Positions 5,748 to 12,883 of a stretch of 12,883 nt of DNA are shown one piece after another. Each line of letters begins with the position of its first letter. Position 1 is the stretch's first letter. A program made the translations under genes and the position numbers. Under the pieces are notes generated by a model, which had not been told where the DNA came from, did no database searches, and saw only the letters and a program-made list of their open reading frames with translations. Source of the DNA: a bacterium (GTDB taxonomy: Bacteria; Verrucomicrobiota; Kiritimatiellia; UBA8416); assembly GCA_020048935.1 (NCBI GenBank), contig JAIFLS010000009.1:1-12883 (forward strand). The letters run 5' to 3'.

Positions 5748-8017
5748 GATTCTAACCTTCTCACCGTGCTTTTCTTCGGCCAGACTTTGATCTTCTGCTT
5801 GCCGGTGCCGAGATTCTCAAATGGCCCCGGGAACGGATTGGATTCCGGACGCGTCGCCCCAGAATAATCCTGATTGACCTGCAAGGGCGAACCGTCGGCA
5901 TCTTCGTACGGAAGTGCCGGTGTCACAGCCTTCCCCAGCATCGCTGTCTGCACGAGCGGACGTTGTTCTTGCGTTGACCAACGCGGATCAACCACAAGAT
6001 CCAGATACCAGCCGTCGGCCTCCTGTGTCAGCTTGAGGCCAGTGTCAAAGTCAGTCAAGTGCAAGGCAGCTTGGTCGAACTTCGAAGGCGTCGCGCCATT
6101 GACGAACACATTACCGGCGGCAAAGCACGGCAATTGCGCATTGTCGATCCCTTGGAGAAGTTCCGAAGCCGCGAAAAGATTGTTGTAGAATCGGTGATCT
6201 CCGTTCTTGCCCTCCTCCACACCGGCAATCGCCGTGCAATGCGAATGGTGAAATGGAGTCCGCCGTTTGTCATGCTCGAAATGTTTGATCGGACCGGCAA
6301 ACAGATTCTGCGCGAAGGCCATGCCCTCGGCGTTCAACCACATCTCTCCACTAGAGAGGAATAGGTTGTTCGCCAGTAGCATCGGACCGTGCTGTACTTC
6401 CAAAAAAAGATCCCCGCTAGCGCCATTGTTGTCATGCATCAGATTGCCGGTGACCTGTGCGCCCTGACACATCCAATCGAGCCAGATGCCAGCGATCTGA
6501 CCGCACCGATAAATATGATTGCCGGCGATCGTCACATCAATCGCGCCGTGGAACTTGATGCCGGCCATTTCTGCCCCGGCAAATATACTCCTCTGGTTGA
6601 TGTCATGAATCACATTGCCGATCACAGCGCTGAACGCGCAGCCTAAGCTACCGACTATACCGGTCTGCCCGCAATGGTGAATGTGGTTGTTGCGGACAAC
6701 GTGACTGCCGATACGCTCCTTCGTCCAGCCACCGGTCTGCAACGCGTCAGCGATCGTCAAGTCGTAACCTTCCTTCGAGCCGCGCATGCCATCCCACTCA
6801 TCGGAGTATTTCCCGAGCGCGACGCCGCAGCAGCGGGAATTGTAGATTTCGTTGTCTTCGATTACCCAACCTTTGCACCAATAAGCGGTGATCAACCCGA
6901 CTTGGCCGGCCGTCGGCGCGGCCCATGTCGTAGCGGCGTTGCGCAGTTTGAATCCGCGCACGGTGATATAATCGATATTCGCTTTCTTCGGCGTAAACAC
7001 GGTCGGGCGCACGCTGAACTCTACATCGGCATCATTCGGGTTGACTCCCGGAAACTGCGCCCAGATCGCCGTAGATTCACCCAAGTCGGCCGGATTGTAT
7101 CTGACCGGTAACGGCTTGAAGAACAGAGCCAGATTTCTGATTCCCACTGTCTTCGTTACGCCAACCCGGAATGTCCGCCATTCCTGATCGCCCCCGGTGA
7201 CCAGAACTTCCAGTCTGCCTATCAATTCACCCCCAACATGGTCTAAATGCACCTCGATGATTCCGCCTGCGCCCGCCGCGGCAGCGGCGCGAATCTCAAT
7301 CATCTCCGTGCCAGTGCCGAAGTCCACATCGTTGAAGCGGGCAATGCTGCGATGAGAGATCGAGCCGAGACACTGGCCGCCCTCAGCGCAAGGCTGAACT
7401 TGGACCTTCACCTGCCGCACAGCGCTCACCGCCGGAACGGCCGAGCCGGTCGCCGTCTTAAACCACGCTATGCTCATCAGCGACTGCGGCCGTTCATCCT
7501 TCACGCCATCCACTTTCGCATACCACAGCGATGTTTTCCCGACAGGCTGTAATACGGCATCCAGACTAGGGGCTTCATCCAACTCGCTATCGCCCAGATA
7601 AACGCAACCACGGTGATAATTGCAATCACCACTGTCGAACCAATCGCCATCTATCTTTTCGATGAAGGGATGGAAACTGCCGAATATTTTGTTCGAAACA
7701 ACACCCTTCCAAGTATCACCGGAAACGTTCACCCACCCCTTGACCAGCTCTGAGCCGGTGATCACGACATTCTCGCCGGCAGCGGCTTGATAGGTGATGC
7801 GTTGCGCGTCGGATGTGCCGCCGCGTGGCGGATTGATCCATTCGCGATAGATGCCGGCATGAACCGTGATGGTAGCACCAGGTTGCGCAAGCTCCCCAGC
7901 ACGCTGAATCGTGCGCAACGGCGCGACCAGCGACCCCACATTAGTGTCGTGACCGTGCATAGCCACATGATACTCGACGGCACGCAACGACAAAGAATCT
8001 ATCCTAAGAGAATTCAT
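5744..8017 (-). CDS. Right-handed beta-helix protein with nested CBM6-like domain, no signal peptide
   Basis: 757-residue protein resembling polysaccharide lyases and glycosidases with a parallel beta-helix; a specific enzyme family cannot be assigned by eye. The helix begins at about 15 with YHVAMHGHDTN, APLRTIQRAGELAQPGATI and VHAGIYREWINPPRGG, typical first coils. It resumes at about 315 (AIWAQFPGVNPND) and runs to about 640 through repeated Asn-rich coils such as VIEDNEIYNS, VVRNNHIHHCGQTGI, VIGNVIHDI, IAGNHIYRCG and VTGNLMHDNNG. Residues about 202-302 resemble a CBM6 (EGGQCLGSI, ARFNDVDFG, EIRAAAAAGAGGIIEVHLD, WRTFRVGV, RNLALFFKP), inserted between helix parts. Its ATG overlaps the upstream TAA by one base (TAATG), with AAGGA three bases before, so translation is probably coupled. 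The N-terminus MNSLRIDSLSLRAVEYHV has no hydrophobic leader, unlike the other complete genes here. Either it acts inside the cell, is exported differently, or has lost its leader. Confidence 0.83.
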   Translation of the reverse strand: MNSLRIDSLSLRAVEYHVAMHGHDTNVGSLVAPLRTIQRAGELAQPGATITVHAGIYREWINPPRGGTSDAQRITYQAAAGENVVITGSELVKGWVNVSGDTWKGVVSNKIFGSFHPFIEKIDGDWFDSGDCNYHRGCVYLGDSELDEAPSLDAVLQPVGKTSLWYAKVDGVKDERPQSLMSIAWFKTATGSAVPAVSAVRQVKVQVQPCAEGGQCLGSISHRSIARFNDVDFGTGTEMIEIRAAAAAGAGGIIEVHLDHVGGELIGRLEVLVTGGDQEWRTFRVGVTKTVGIRNLALFFKPLPVRYNPADLGESTAIWAQFPGVNPNDADVEFSVRPTVFTPKKANIDYITVRGFKLRNAATTWAAPTAGQVGLITAYWCKGWVIEDNEIYNSRCCGVALGKYSDEWDGMRGSKEGYDLTIADALQTGGWTKERIGSHVVRNNHIHHCGQTGIVGSLGCAFSAVIGNVIHDINQRSIFAGAEMAGIKFHGAIDVTIAGNHIYRCGQIAGIWLDWMCQGAQVTGNLMHDNNGASGDLFLEVQHGPMLLANNLFLSSGEMWLNAEGMAFAQNLFAGPIKHFEHDKRRTPFHHSHCTAIAGVEEGKNGDHRFYNNLFAASELLQGIDNAQLPCFAAGNVFVNGATPSKFDQAALHLTDFDTGLKLTQEADGWYLDLVVDPRWSTQEQRPLVQTAMLGKAVTPALPYEDADGSPLQVNQDYSGATRPESNPFPGPFENLGTGKQKIKVWPKKSTVRRLES

Positions 8018-11000
8018 TATTCCTTCCGCTTAAACACAATCAATGGCGACTTCCAGTCCTTGCCCGCATTTGCATTGAAGCCGCCAGCCTCAACAACGAG
8101 ATAATCAGCGCCGTCGATCTGCTTGGTCGTCATCTTCAACGCTTCGAACTTCTGCAAGTCCAGCAGCGTGTCACCTGACCACAGCAGCGTATCAACACTC
8201 GCCTTACCGCCATCCTTGAGAGTGATCTCCTTGATCGGCGCGCGGTGGGCCGCCAGCTTGGCAGGGTCAAACGCTTCGATGGCCGGCACCATGGTCATCG
8301 TCGTCCACGCGCCCAGCACCGCCGCGTTCGGCGCGAACTTGCCGTCCCAGCGGAACTTACCCGCATCAGGATCGGCTACCTCCTCAGGCTCAGCTTCTGG
8401 ATCGACAGGTTTCTGCAACGCCTGCCATGCGGCGGAAAGCATGGGCTTCGCCATGGCCGCCTTCTGCACGACGGCCTGATCCAGCGGCGGCATCTTCATC
8501 TCCTCGAACCAGATGCCCATGAAGTTGCCCTTGTTCTTGCTCCGCAGATGGACATGGAGGAAGCCCGTGGCGGCAATGGTCACCTTGCCGCTCTGGAACT
8601 CGGCCAGGCGTTCCTGGTCAATGTAGTAGGAAATGGCATGCCCGCCTTCCCGTTTCTTGAACTCACGCTCGCGTTCGAGAACCTGCTTACCGTTGACATA
8701 GACCCTTACCCCGTCGCCATTGTTCATGTGCGAGAGGCCGCCGACCACGAGCCGGTACCGGTGTCCCTCCTTGAGCGGCGGAATGGCAACGGTACTGCGC
8801 ATCAGCAGGACCTCTTTCTCCCAGAACGTCTTCATTGGCTCGCAGCAGCGGCAATAGGTTTCAGTGCAGGGTAACAGTTGGCTTGGATGCCTACCAATCA
8901 ACTGATCAATATAGGGTTTAGGATCCGTGCGCAGCTTGTCGTTTTCCTGACCGAAGGGCTGCAAGCCGGTCTTCCACCCCGCCTTCCTGGCGTCAAAATC
9001 CGTCGCGAACCAGTTCTCCATGCCGGCGGGATAGGTCACCTTGCGGTAACGCGTCTCCCCCGGATTCCACGACATCGTCTCGGGTGGATCGAAAGAGAAG
9101 TAGTCCCACAGCATTTCATTCCAGACCGGACCGAACCCGCGCCAGTCGTACTCATTCACCTCCATCTTGTTGTAGAGCTCGACCAGCCCTTCCACCTTGG
9201 CCTGCTGCTCGGGCTTGCCCACAACCGGCTCCGACCGGGCCTCGGCCAGCAGCGGGGCGAGATTGTTGGCGACATACTCAGGAACAAACTGATCACGGAT
9301 GACCGCGTTCACCTTCTTCTTCAAGTCCGGCCCCAACATCGTGGTGTCGGCATTCAGGAACAATTCCTTGTGCGGCAGTGACTGGTCAGGATAGCGCTGG
9401 CTGGCCAGCACGACGAGCTTGTCCAAGCCACCCGGATGACTGGCCAAGGTTGTGGCCAGGGTATCTACCAGGCCGCTCTCAACGCTAGTCAGAACAAGGC
9501 CGCCAGGGCTTACAATCTTTTTGGGGATATCCGTATAGGCTTGAGCGAACATCTGTAAGGCCAAGGCCTGCACCGCCGGCGACGCTTCGCGCAACTTGCC
9601 GGCAATACCACCTAACGACCACATCACGTTGCCGTTACGGTTATTAGCAATCAGCTTGCCAATGATCGGCAGCAGCTTCTGATAGTACCGTTCGTCGGCG
9701 GCCAGCCCGGTGACAGCCGACAACGCGGCCTTGTGCAACCACCATTCATCGTGCTCCAGCCAGTAGCAGAGACGATCAATATGCGGCTCGAGCAGCTCCG
9801 GACGCGCCAGACTCAGACAGTCCAACGCGCTTTGGACTACCCACCATGACTCGTTCTGGTCATTGACCATCCCTATCAGAAGCTGGACCATTTCATCGGT
9901 CATCCGCTCTGCCTGCGGCGGTTCGAACTTTGCCTTGGGGGCAGTCCTGACGCTGATGACCATGCAGCCCGCCTGGCGGACGCGCGGATCCTTGTCTTTC
10001 AGCAACTCCAGAATCAACCGGTCGCTCTCCTGGTTGCCGATGGCCTGCGCCGCCATCTGCCGTACGCCCTGGTCGGGATGCCGGGCGTATTGAAGCAAAG
10101 TTTCCTCGGTCACATTTGTAGTGCTCAACCGGCGCAGAAGCGGCCACGACGCGTCAGTGGCCAGTTTCTCGCTGTCCCAGTCCTGAACCTTGCCGTCCTT
10201 GCCTGCAGCCGGTGTTAACGAGATAAAAGCCTCGTCAGCTTCCGTGCCCCACGGCCGCTTCGGCAGCTGATACTGCTTTGAGAACTTCGTCGCAGGCGCG
10301 CCAGTTATGCGCAGCGTTTTGCGCGGTATTGTATAGCTCATCGCCACACCTATGGCCCAGCTATTAGGGTTATCATAGCCGCCGCCGTTGAAGTGCGTGG
10401 CACTGACAATGCCCATCGAGCCGTCGAACCGCCGTGACAACTCGTAGAACCATTGCCGGTTGTCCATAAACTCCCGGTACTTCAGCGGCTTCTTGTCGTG
10501 CATCAGCCCCATCGCGGCGCTGCGCCAGATCTCGCCGATGCCGCCGCCAGTATGTCCATGCAGCATCCAAGAAGTGGAATAAAAACTTTTGACTGCACTG
10601 ATGTCACGCGCTTTGGCATAGACCGACTTCTCGCCATCAGGCATCACCGCCGCAGCCGCTGCCATCTCAAACGCAAGTGCCCCGGTCTTGCCGTTATCAA
10701 CAAAACCGGTTTCCGGCAGGGCGTCGCCATACGCCACGTTACCGTGACCGGCAAACCGGTAGAACTGCTTAAGCGACTCCTGCAGCGTGTACTCATCCAC
10801 CTTCACCCCGCACTCCCGCGCCAACAGCAGGAAGGTTGTGCAATGAACACCGGCCGCGTTCATATGGCCATAGCCGAAGTTCAACCCGCCTTTTTGATTC
10901 CAGCCTCCTTTGGTCATGTTGCGCCTGAGGAATTCTGCGTTCATTTCAATCACAGGCAGGATCGATTCATCGCCGGTGCGCAGGTAATACTCGCAAAGCC

Positions 11001-11697
11001 CTATCCCGCCATACCCGGCATACCACGGATAAGTCTTGAACTCTTTTATTTTCTTGTGATCCTCCACAGTTTTCTTTATCCAGCCACGAACAACTTCCAG
11101 ATCCTTCTCTTCGCCGGTCGAAAGCATATAAAGCAAACCGAGGCCCATCCCGTTAGCGCCTGTCCGTGCCAGGAAATCCGCCTCGCCGCGGACGATCTTG
11201 TCCGACTTCGGGCAGTTCAATGGCCAGGTCTTGCTGTAGGCTCCGAGCACCGGAATATTGACAATTACTTCCTCGGCCTTGGCGTCCGGCGTTTCCTTGA
11301 CCATGAACTTGATGACACCGTCCATGGCCTCGGCCCTGGTAATGATCGCCCCGAGCTGGACGCGAGGATCAATGTCCTTAAGCGTTTCTCCATTGATGGA
11401 CTCGATCATCTGCCCGACCTTGAGCTTGCCGCTGGCCTCTGCGGGCGACCCCTTGTCAATCCGGCTAAGCTTCATCTGGAACGGCGGCAGCAAGAGGTCG
11501 ATCCCGATGCCGACCGGACCGAAGTGCTCGATCGGCTGCTTCTCCTCGGTCTCCTTCGGGTAGGTACTGAAGAGCGGGAAGTCCTTGTAGAACTTGCTCT
11601 CGAACTTGTCCGACGTCACATCGTCCCCGCTCGCGGATAAGACCCCTGCCGACAAGGCAGCGGGCACCAGAATACTCATCATCATGAACTTGTTCAT
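8017..11697 (-). CDS. Secreted PDZ / alpha-toroid / HEAT-repeat / jelly-roll protein
   Basis: 1226-residue exported protein, probably a large surface or periplasmic scaffold or glycan-active protein; no catalytic family is assigned. A leader covers about 1-22 (MNKFMMMSILVPAALSAGVLSAS). A PDZ-like domain at about 55-150 shows FGPVGIGIDL, LSRIDKGSPAEASGKLKVGQMIESING and VQLGAIITRAEAMDG. An alpha/alpha-toroid-like region at about 165-460 has repeated helical motifs such as GMGLGLLYMLSTGEEKDL, WYAGYGGIGLCEYYLRTGDE and GYGHMNAAGVHCTTFLLLARECG; this PDZ-plus-toroid pairing resembles DUF6288-type proteins, from memory. HEAT-like repeats follow at about 530-780 (ARHPDQGVRQMAAQAIGN, LLKDKDPRVRQAGCMVI, ALSAVTGLAADERYYQKLLP). 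Residues about 880-1070 look like a jelly-roll binding domain (HRYRLVVGGLSH, GVRVYVNGKQV), preceded by a cysteine cluster CTETYCRCC at 944-952. Start 11697 is chosen for AAAGGAG five bases upstream; an in-frame GTG at 11754 would put 19 residues before the leader. It overlaps the next gene by one base. Confidence 0.85.
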   Translation of the reverse strand: MNKFMMMSILVPAALSAGVLSASGDDVTSDKFESKFYKDFPLFSTYPKETEEKQPIEHFGPVGIGIDLLLPPFQMKLSRIDKGSPAEASGKLKVGQMIESINGETLKDIDPRVQLGAIITRAEAMDGVIKFMVKETPDAKAEEVIVNIPVLGAYSKTWPLNCPKSDKIVRGEADFLARTGANGMGLGLLYMLSTGEEKDLEVVRGWIKKTVEDHKKIKEFKTYPWYAGYGGIGLCEYYLRTGDESILPVIEMNAEFLRRNMTKGGWNQKGGLNFGYGHMNAAGVHCTTFLLLARECGVKVDEYTLQESLKQFYRFAGHGNVAYGDALPETGFVDNGKTGALAFEMAAAAAVMPDGEKSVYAKARDISAVKSFYSTSWMLHGHTGGGIGEIWRSAAMGLMHDKKPLKYREFMDNRQWFYELSRRFDGSMGIVSATHFNGGGYDNPNSWAIGVAMSYTIPRKTLRITGAPATKFSKQYQLPKRPWGTEADEAFISLTPAAGKDGKVQDWDSEKLATDASWPLLRRLSTTNVTEETLLQYARHPDQGVRQMAAQAIGNQESDRLILELLKDKDPRVRQAGCMVISVRTAPKAKFEPPQAERMTDEMVQLLIGMVNDQNESWWVVQSALDCLSLARPELLEPHIDRLCYWLEHDEWWLHKAALSAVTGLAADERYYQKLLPIIGKLIANNRNGNVMWSLGGIAGKLREASPAVQALALQMFAQAYTDIPKKIVSPGGLVLTSVESGLVDTLATTLASHPGGLDKLVVLASQRYPDQSLPHKELFLNADTTMLGPDLKKKVNAVIRDQFVPEYVANNLAPLLAEARSEPVVGKPEQQAKVEGLVELYNKMEVNEYDWRGFGPVWNEMLWDYFSFDPPETMSWNPGETRYRKVTYPAGMENWFATDFDARKAGWKTGLQPFGQENDKLRTDPKPYIDQLIGRHPSQLLPCTETYCRCCEPMKTFWEKEVLLMRSTVAIPPLKEGHRYRLVVGGLSHMNNGDGVRVYVNGKQVLEREREFKKREGGHAISYYIDQERLAEFQSGKVTIAATGFLHVHLRSKNKGNFMGIWFEEMKMPPLDQAVVQKAAMAKPMLSAAWQALQKPVDPEAEPEEVADPDAGKFRWDGKFAPNAAVLGAWTTMTMVPAIEAFDPAKLAAHRAPIKEITLKDGGKASVDTLLWSGDTLLDLQKFEALKMTTKQIDGADYLVVEAGGFNANAGKDWKSPLIVFKRKE

Positions 11698-11702
11698 AGG
11701 GT

Positions 11703-11709
11703 CTCCTTT
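11703..11709 (-). promoter_or_regulatory. Shine-Dalgarno of the PDZ/HEAT protein gene
   Basis: AAAGGAG five bases before the ATG at 11697. It fixes the start there rather than at the in-frame GTG at 11754, which has no comparable site. Confidence 0.7.
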
Positions 11710-11841
11710 ATTACAACCGCACAGGACATAGCCGGGGTTCACCAGCGCGAGCACGTCCCGCCATTCGATATCGATCTCGCGACACCCGTCAACTAACGAC
11801 TGTTTATACCTAGGTCATTCTCATAATAGCGAGTCAGACCG

Positions 11842-11850
11842 ATAATACCA
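11842..11850 (-). promoter_or_regulatory. Candidate extended -10 promoter element for the downstream operon
   Basis: The minus strand reads TGGTATTAT, an extended -10 (TGn plus five of six bases of TATAAT), in the AT-rich part of the 226-base gap after the propeller gene. No matching -35 is seen at 16-18 bases. It would give a leader of roughly 135 bases before the PDZ/HEAT gene. A second box, TATAAA, lies nearer the gene without a good -35. The gap also holds palindromes TCGATATCGA (11765-11774) and ACCTAGGT (11808-11815), of unknown meaning. This is the largest gene-free stretch of the window and the only likely promoter site. Confidence 0.28.
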
Positions 11851-11923
11851 AGGGGGTAATTGAATCTCTATTTTTACTGTTCGGTAAACTCACGCTCTTT
11901 CCTTCCAGTTGTCCCTTGTGTGA

Positions 11924-12883
11924 TTACTCAACAATCTCCTTCACCCGGAAGGTTGCCTTGCCAATGCTTTCAAATTGCCCCTCCTTGTCATAGGCGGAGA
12001 AGAAGCAGGTGTACAGGCCATTCCCCTCGTCGGCGAGCTGATGCGGAACCCGGATGCACCGCCACCACGCATGGGTGCCGGCCGGCAGCCCTCTATCCAT
12101 GTCGATGAGCTGGGCGTTCCCCACCGGCCAGGTCAAGCCGTCCTCGGAACAACTGAATCCGATCTGGGAGTTCCTTCCGCTGGCTGTCACTTCGGGTTTC
12201 AGGTAATTGAAAATGACGGTCCAGTATTCCTTGCCGGTAACCGGTCCCTTGATTTTGGTGATCAACGGATTCTCCACGAAACCCGTCGGATCCATGAACC
12301 GTTCCGGGGCGTGTTCCGGCATGAAGACGAACGGCCCTTCCGGCCCCTTTGCCTTTACGATCAATACCCACCAATTCCCCGATTGACCATTGAAGGGTTT
12401 CGGGCCGCCGCCCAGGAACGCGTACCAGTTGCCGTCGGCGGCCTGGAATGGCGGACTGATGCTGGAGGCGGCGGCATCGGTCGGATGGGCAATCCCGCTG
12501 GGCGCGACAATCTCGCCGGGATAATCGAACTCGCCGTTGATCCCGGCCACTCCTTTCGCTTTGGCCCCCGCCCTGCGTAACAGCGTCGGGGTCATCCAGG
12601 CACGCCTGCATTCATAGGCCATGAAATTGAAGTAGACGAACCAGCGATCCGCCTTTTCATCGAAGAAGAAGAAAGGACTGCCGGTCAACTCCCACATTCC
12701 CGTCTCGGGATTCTTCCCCGAACGGAACAGGACCCTATGCCGTCGCCAGTTGTCTCCGTCTTCGGATATCCAGTGCTCGGCCCGCATATCCGCCCAGCGC
12801 GTGGCCCCGAAGGTTTCCATGGTCGTGGAGACCATGTGGTAGGCGCTCTTCCCGTGGATGGTGACTTTGACGGTCGTGCCTGC
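11924..12883 (-). CDS. Five-bladed beta-propeller glycosidase-like protein (5' end outside window)
   Basis: Carboxy-terminal 319 residues of a protein resembling the propeller glycosidases of the GH43/GH32/GH130 kind. The frame stays open through 12883 (it reads AGTTVKVTIHGKSAYHMVS before the first internal Met), so the ATG at 12835 is not taken as the start. Propeller-blade signatures alternate with turns: AEHWISEDGDNWRRHRVLF, GSPFFFFDEKADRWFVYFNF, ISPPFQAADGNWYAFLGGG, VENPLITKI, EYWTVIFNY and IGFSCSEDGLTWP. The S-x-DG-x-x-W pattern occurs twice, as often seen in such blades. The end (CFFSAYDKEGQFESIGKATFRVKEI) looks like a complete last blade. Whether the catalytic acids are present cannot be judged from this part alone, and no signal peptide can be assessed. 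A 226-base gap separates it from the next gene, so it may belong to the same cluster but a separate transcript. Confidence 0.75.
   Translation of the reverse strand, partial: AGTTVKVTIHGKSAYHMVSTTMETFGATRWADMRAEHWISEDGDNWRRHRVLFRSGKNPETGMWELTGSPFFFFDEKADRWFVYFNFMAYECRRAWMTPTLLRRAGAKAKGVAGINGEFDYPGEIVAPSGIAHPTDAAASSISPPFQAADGNWYAFLGGGPKPFNGQSGNWWVLIVKAKGPEGPFVFMPEHAPERFMDPTGFVENPLITKIKGPVTGKEYWTVIFNYLKPEVTASGRNSQIGFSCSEDGLTWPVGNAQLIDMDRGLPAGTHAWWRCIRVPHQLADEGNGLYTCFFSAYDKEGQFESIGKATFRVKEIVE

Noticed and set aside
10453..11640. 395-codon open frame on the plus strand opposite the PDZ/HEAT gene
   Set aside because: No motif or leader in the translation. It is fully covered by a minus-strand gene with recognisable PDZ and toroid motifs.
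11698..11754. Upstream GTG start at 11754 for the PDZ/HEAT protein
   Set aside because: No ribosome binding site before it, and it would put 19 residues ahead of a good signal peptide whose own ATG has AAAGGAG at ideal spacing.
11765..11774. Perfect palindrome TCGATATCGA as an operator
   Set aside because: A single ten-base palindrome with no repeat, no clear promoter around it and no regulator gene in view could easily be chance.
11875..11895. Possible terminator hairpin TTTAC/GTAAA after the propeller gene
   Set aside because: Only five mostly A-T pairs with no U-tract; too weak to call.

Overview
All seven recognisable genes lie on the minus strand and are transcribed right to left. They form a locus of mostly secreted, multidomain proteins that look devoted to polysaccharide or glycoconjugate breakdown. 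The set includes a GH29-type alpha-L-fucosidase, two SGNH/SASA-type carbohydrate acetylesterases, a leaderless right-handed beta-helix protein with an embedded CBM6-like domain, a five-bladed-propeller glycosidase-like protein, and two large proteins built from scaffold modules (PDZ/alpha-toroid/HEAT and transglutaminase/FGE-like/CBM-like). There is no SusC/SusD pair, no transporter, no regulator and no sulfatase in view. The moderately high GC, the style of multidomain secreted enzymes with PA14-like, HEAT and FGE-like modules, and the absence of SusCD point by inference to a member of the PVC group (Planctomycetota, Lentisphaerota, Kiritimatiellota or Verrucomicrobiota), probably environmental. 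No marker gene in the window proves this.

Layout in transcription order. (1) 12883-11924: 3' part of a beta-propeller glycosidase-like protein, 5' end outside the window. (2) 11697-8017: a 1226-residue secreted PDZ/alpha-toroid/HEAT/jelly-roll protein, preceded by a 226-base gap with a possible extended -10 promoter. (3) 8017-5744: beta-helix protein whose ATG overlaps the previous stop codon (TAATG). (4) 5713-3164: 849-residue transglutaminase-like/FGE-like/CBM-like protein with a strong Shine-Dalgarno. (5) 3116-2061: short GH29 fucosidase. (6) 1913 (or 1943)-912: SASA acetylesterase. (7) 803-<1: a second SASA acetylesterase with a PA14-like insert, 3' end outside the window. Gaps between genes 2 to 7 run from a one-base overlap to about 150 bases and no strong terminator is visible, so genes 2 to 7 are probably one operon.

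Taken together, the acetylesterases would remove O-acetyl groups and the fucosidase terminal L-fucose. The propeller and beta-helix proteins would act on or bind the chain, and the two large proteins may be surface scaffolds or binding proteins. The substrate is plausibly an acetylated, fucose-containing glycan, but this is inference.

The most striking observation is inside the 849-residue protein. The segment that normally ends an FGE-like domain (RGGAW...GFR) lies before the segment that normally begins it. This apparently circularly permuted FGE-like domain sits between two pieces that look like the halves of one CBM-like beta-sandwich. Other points of interest are a related intergenic repeat after two of the stop codons, a beta-helix protein without the signal peptide its neighbours have, and active-site deviations in the fucosidase and one acetylesterase.
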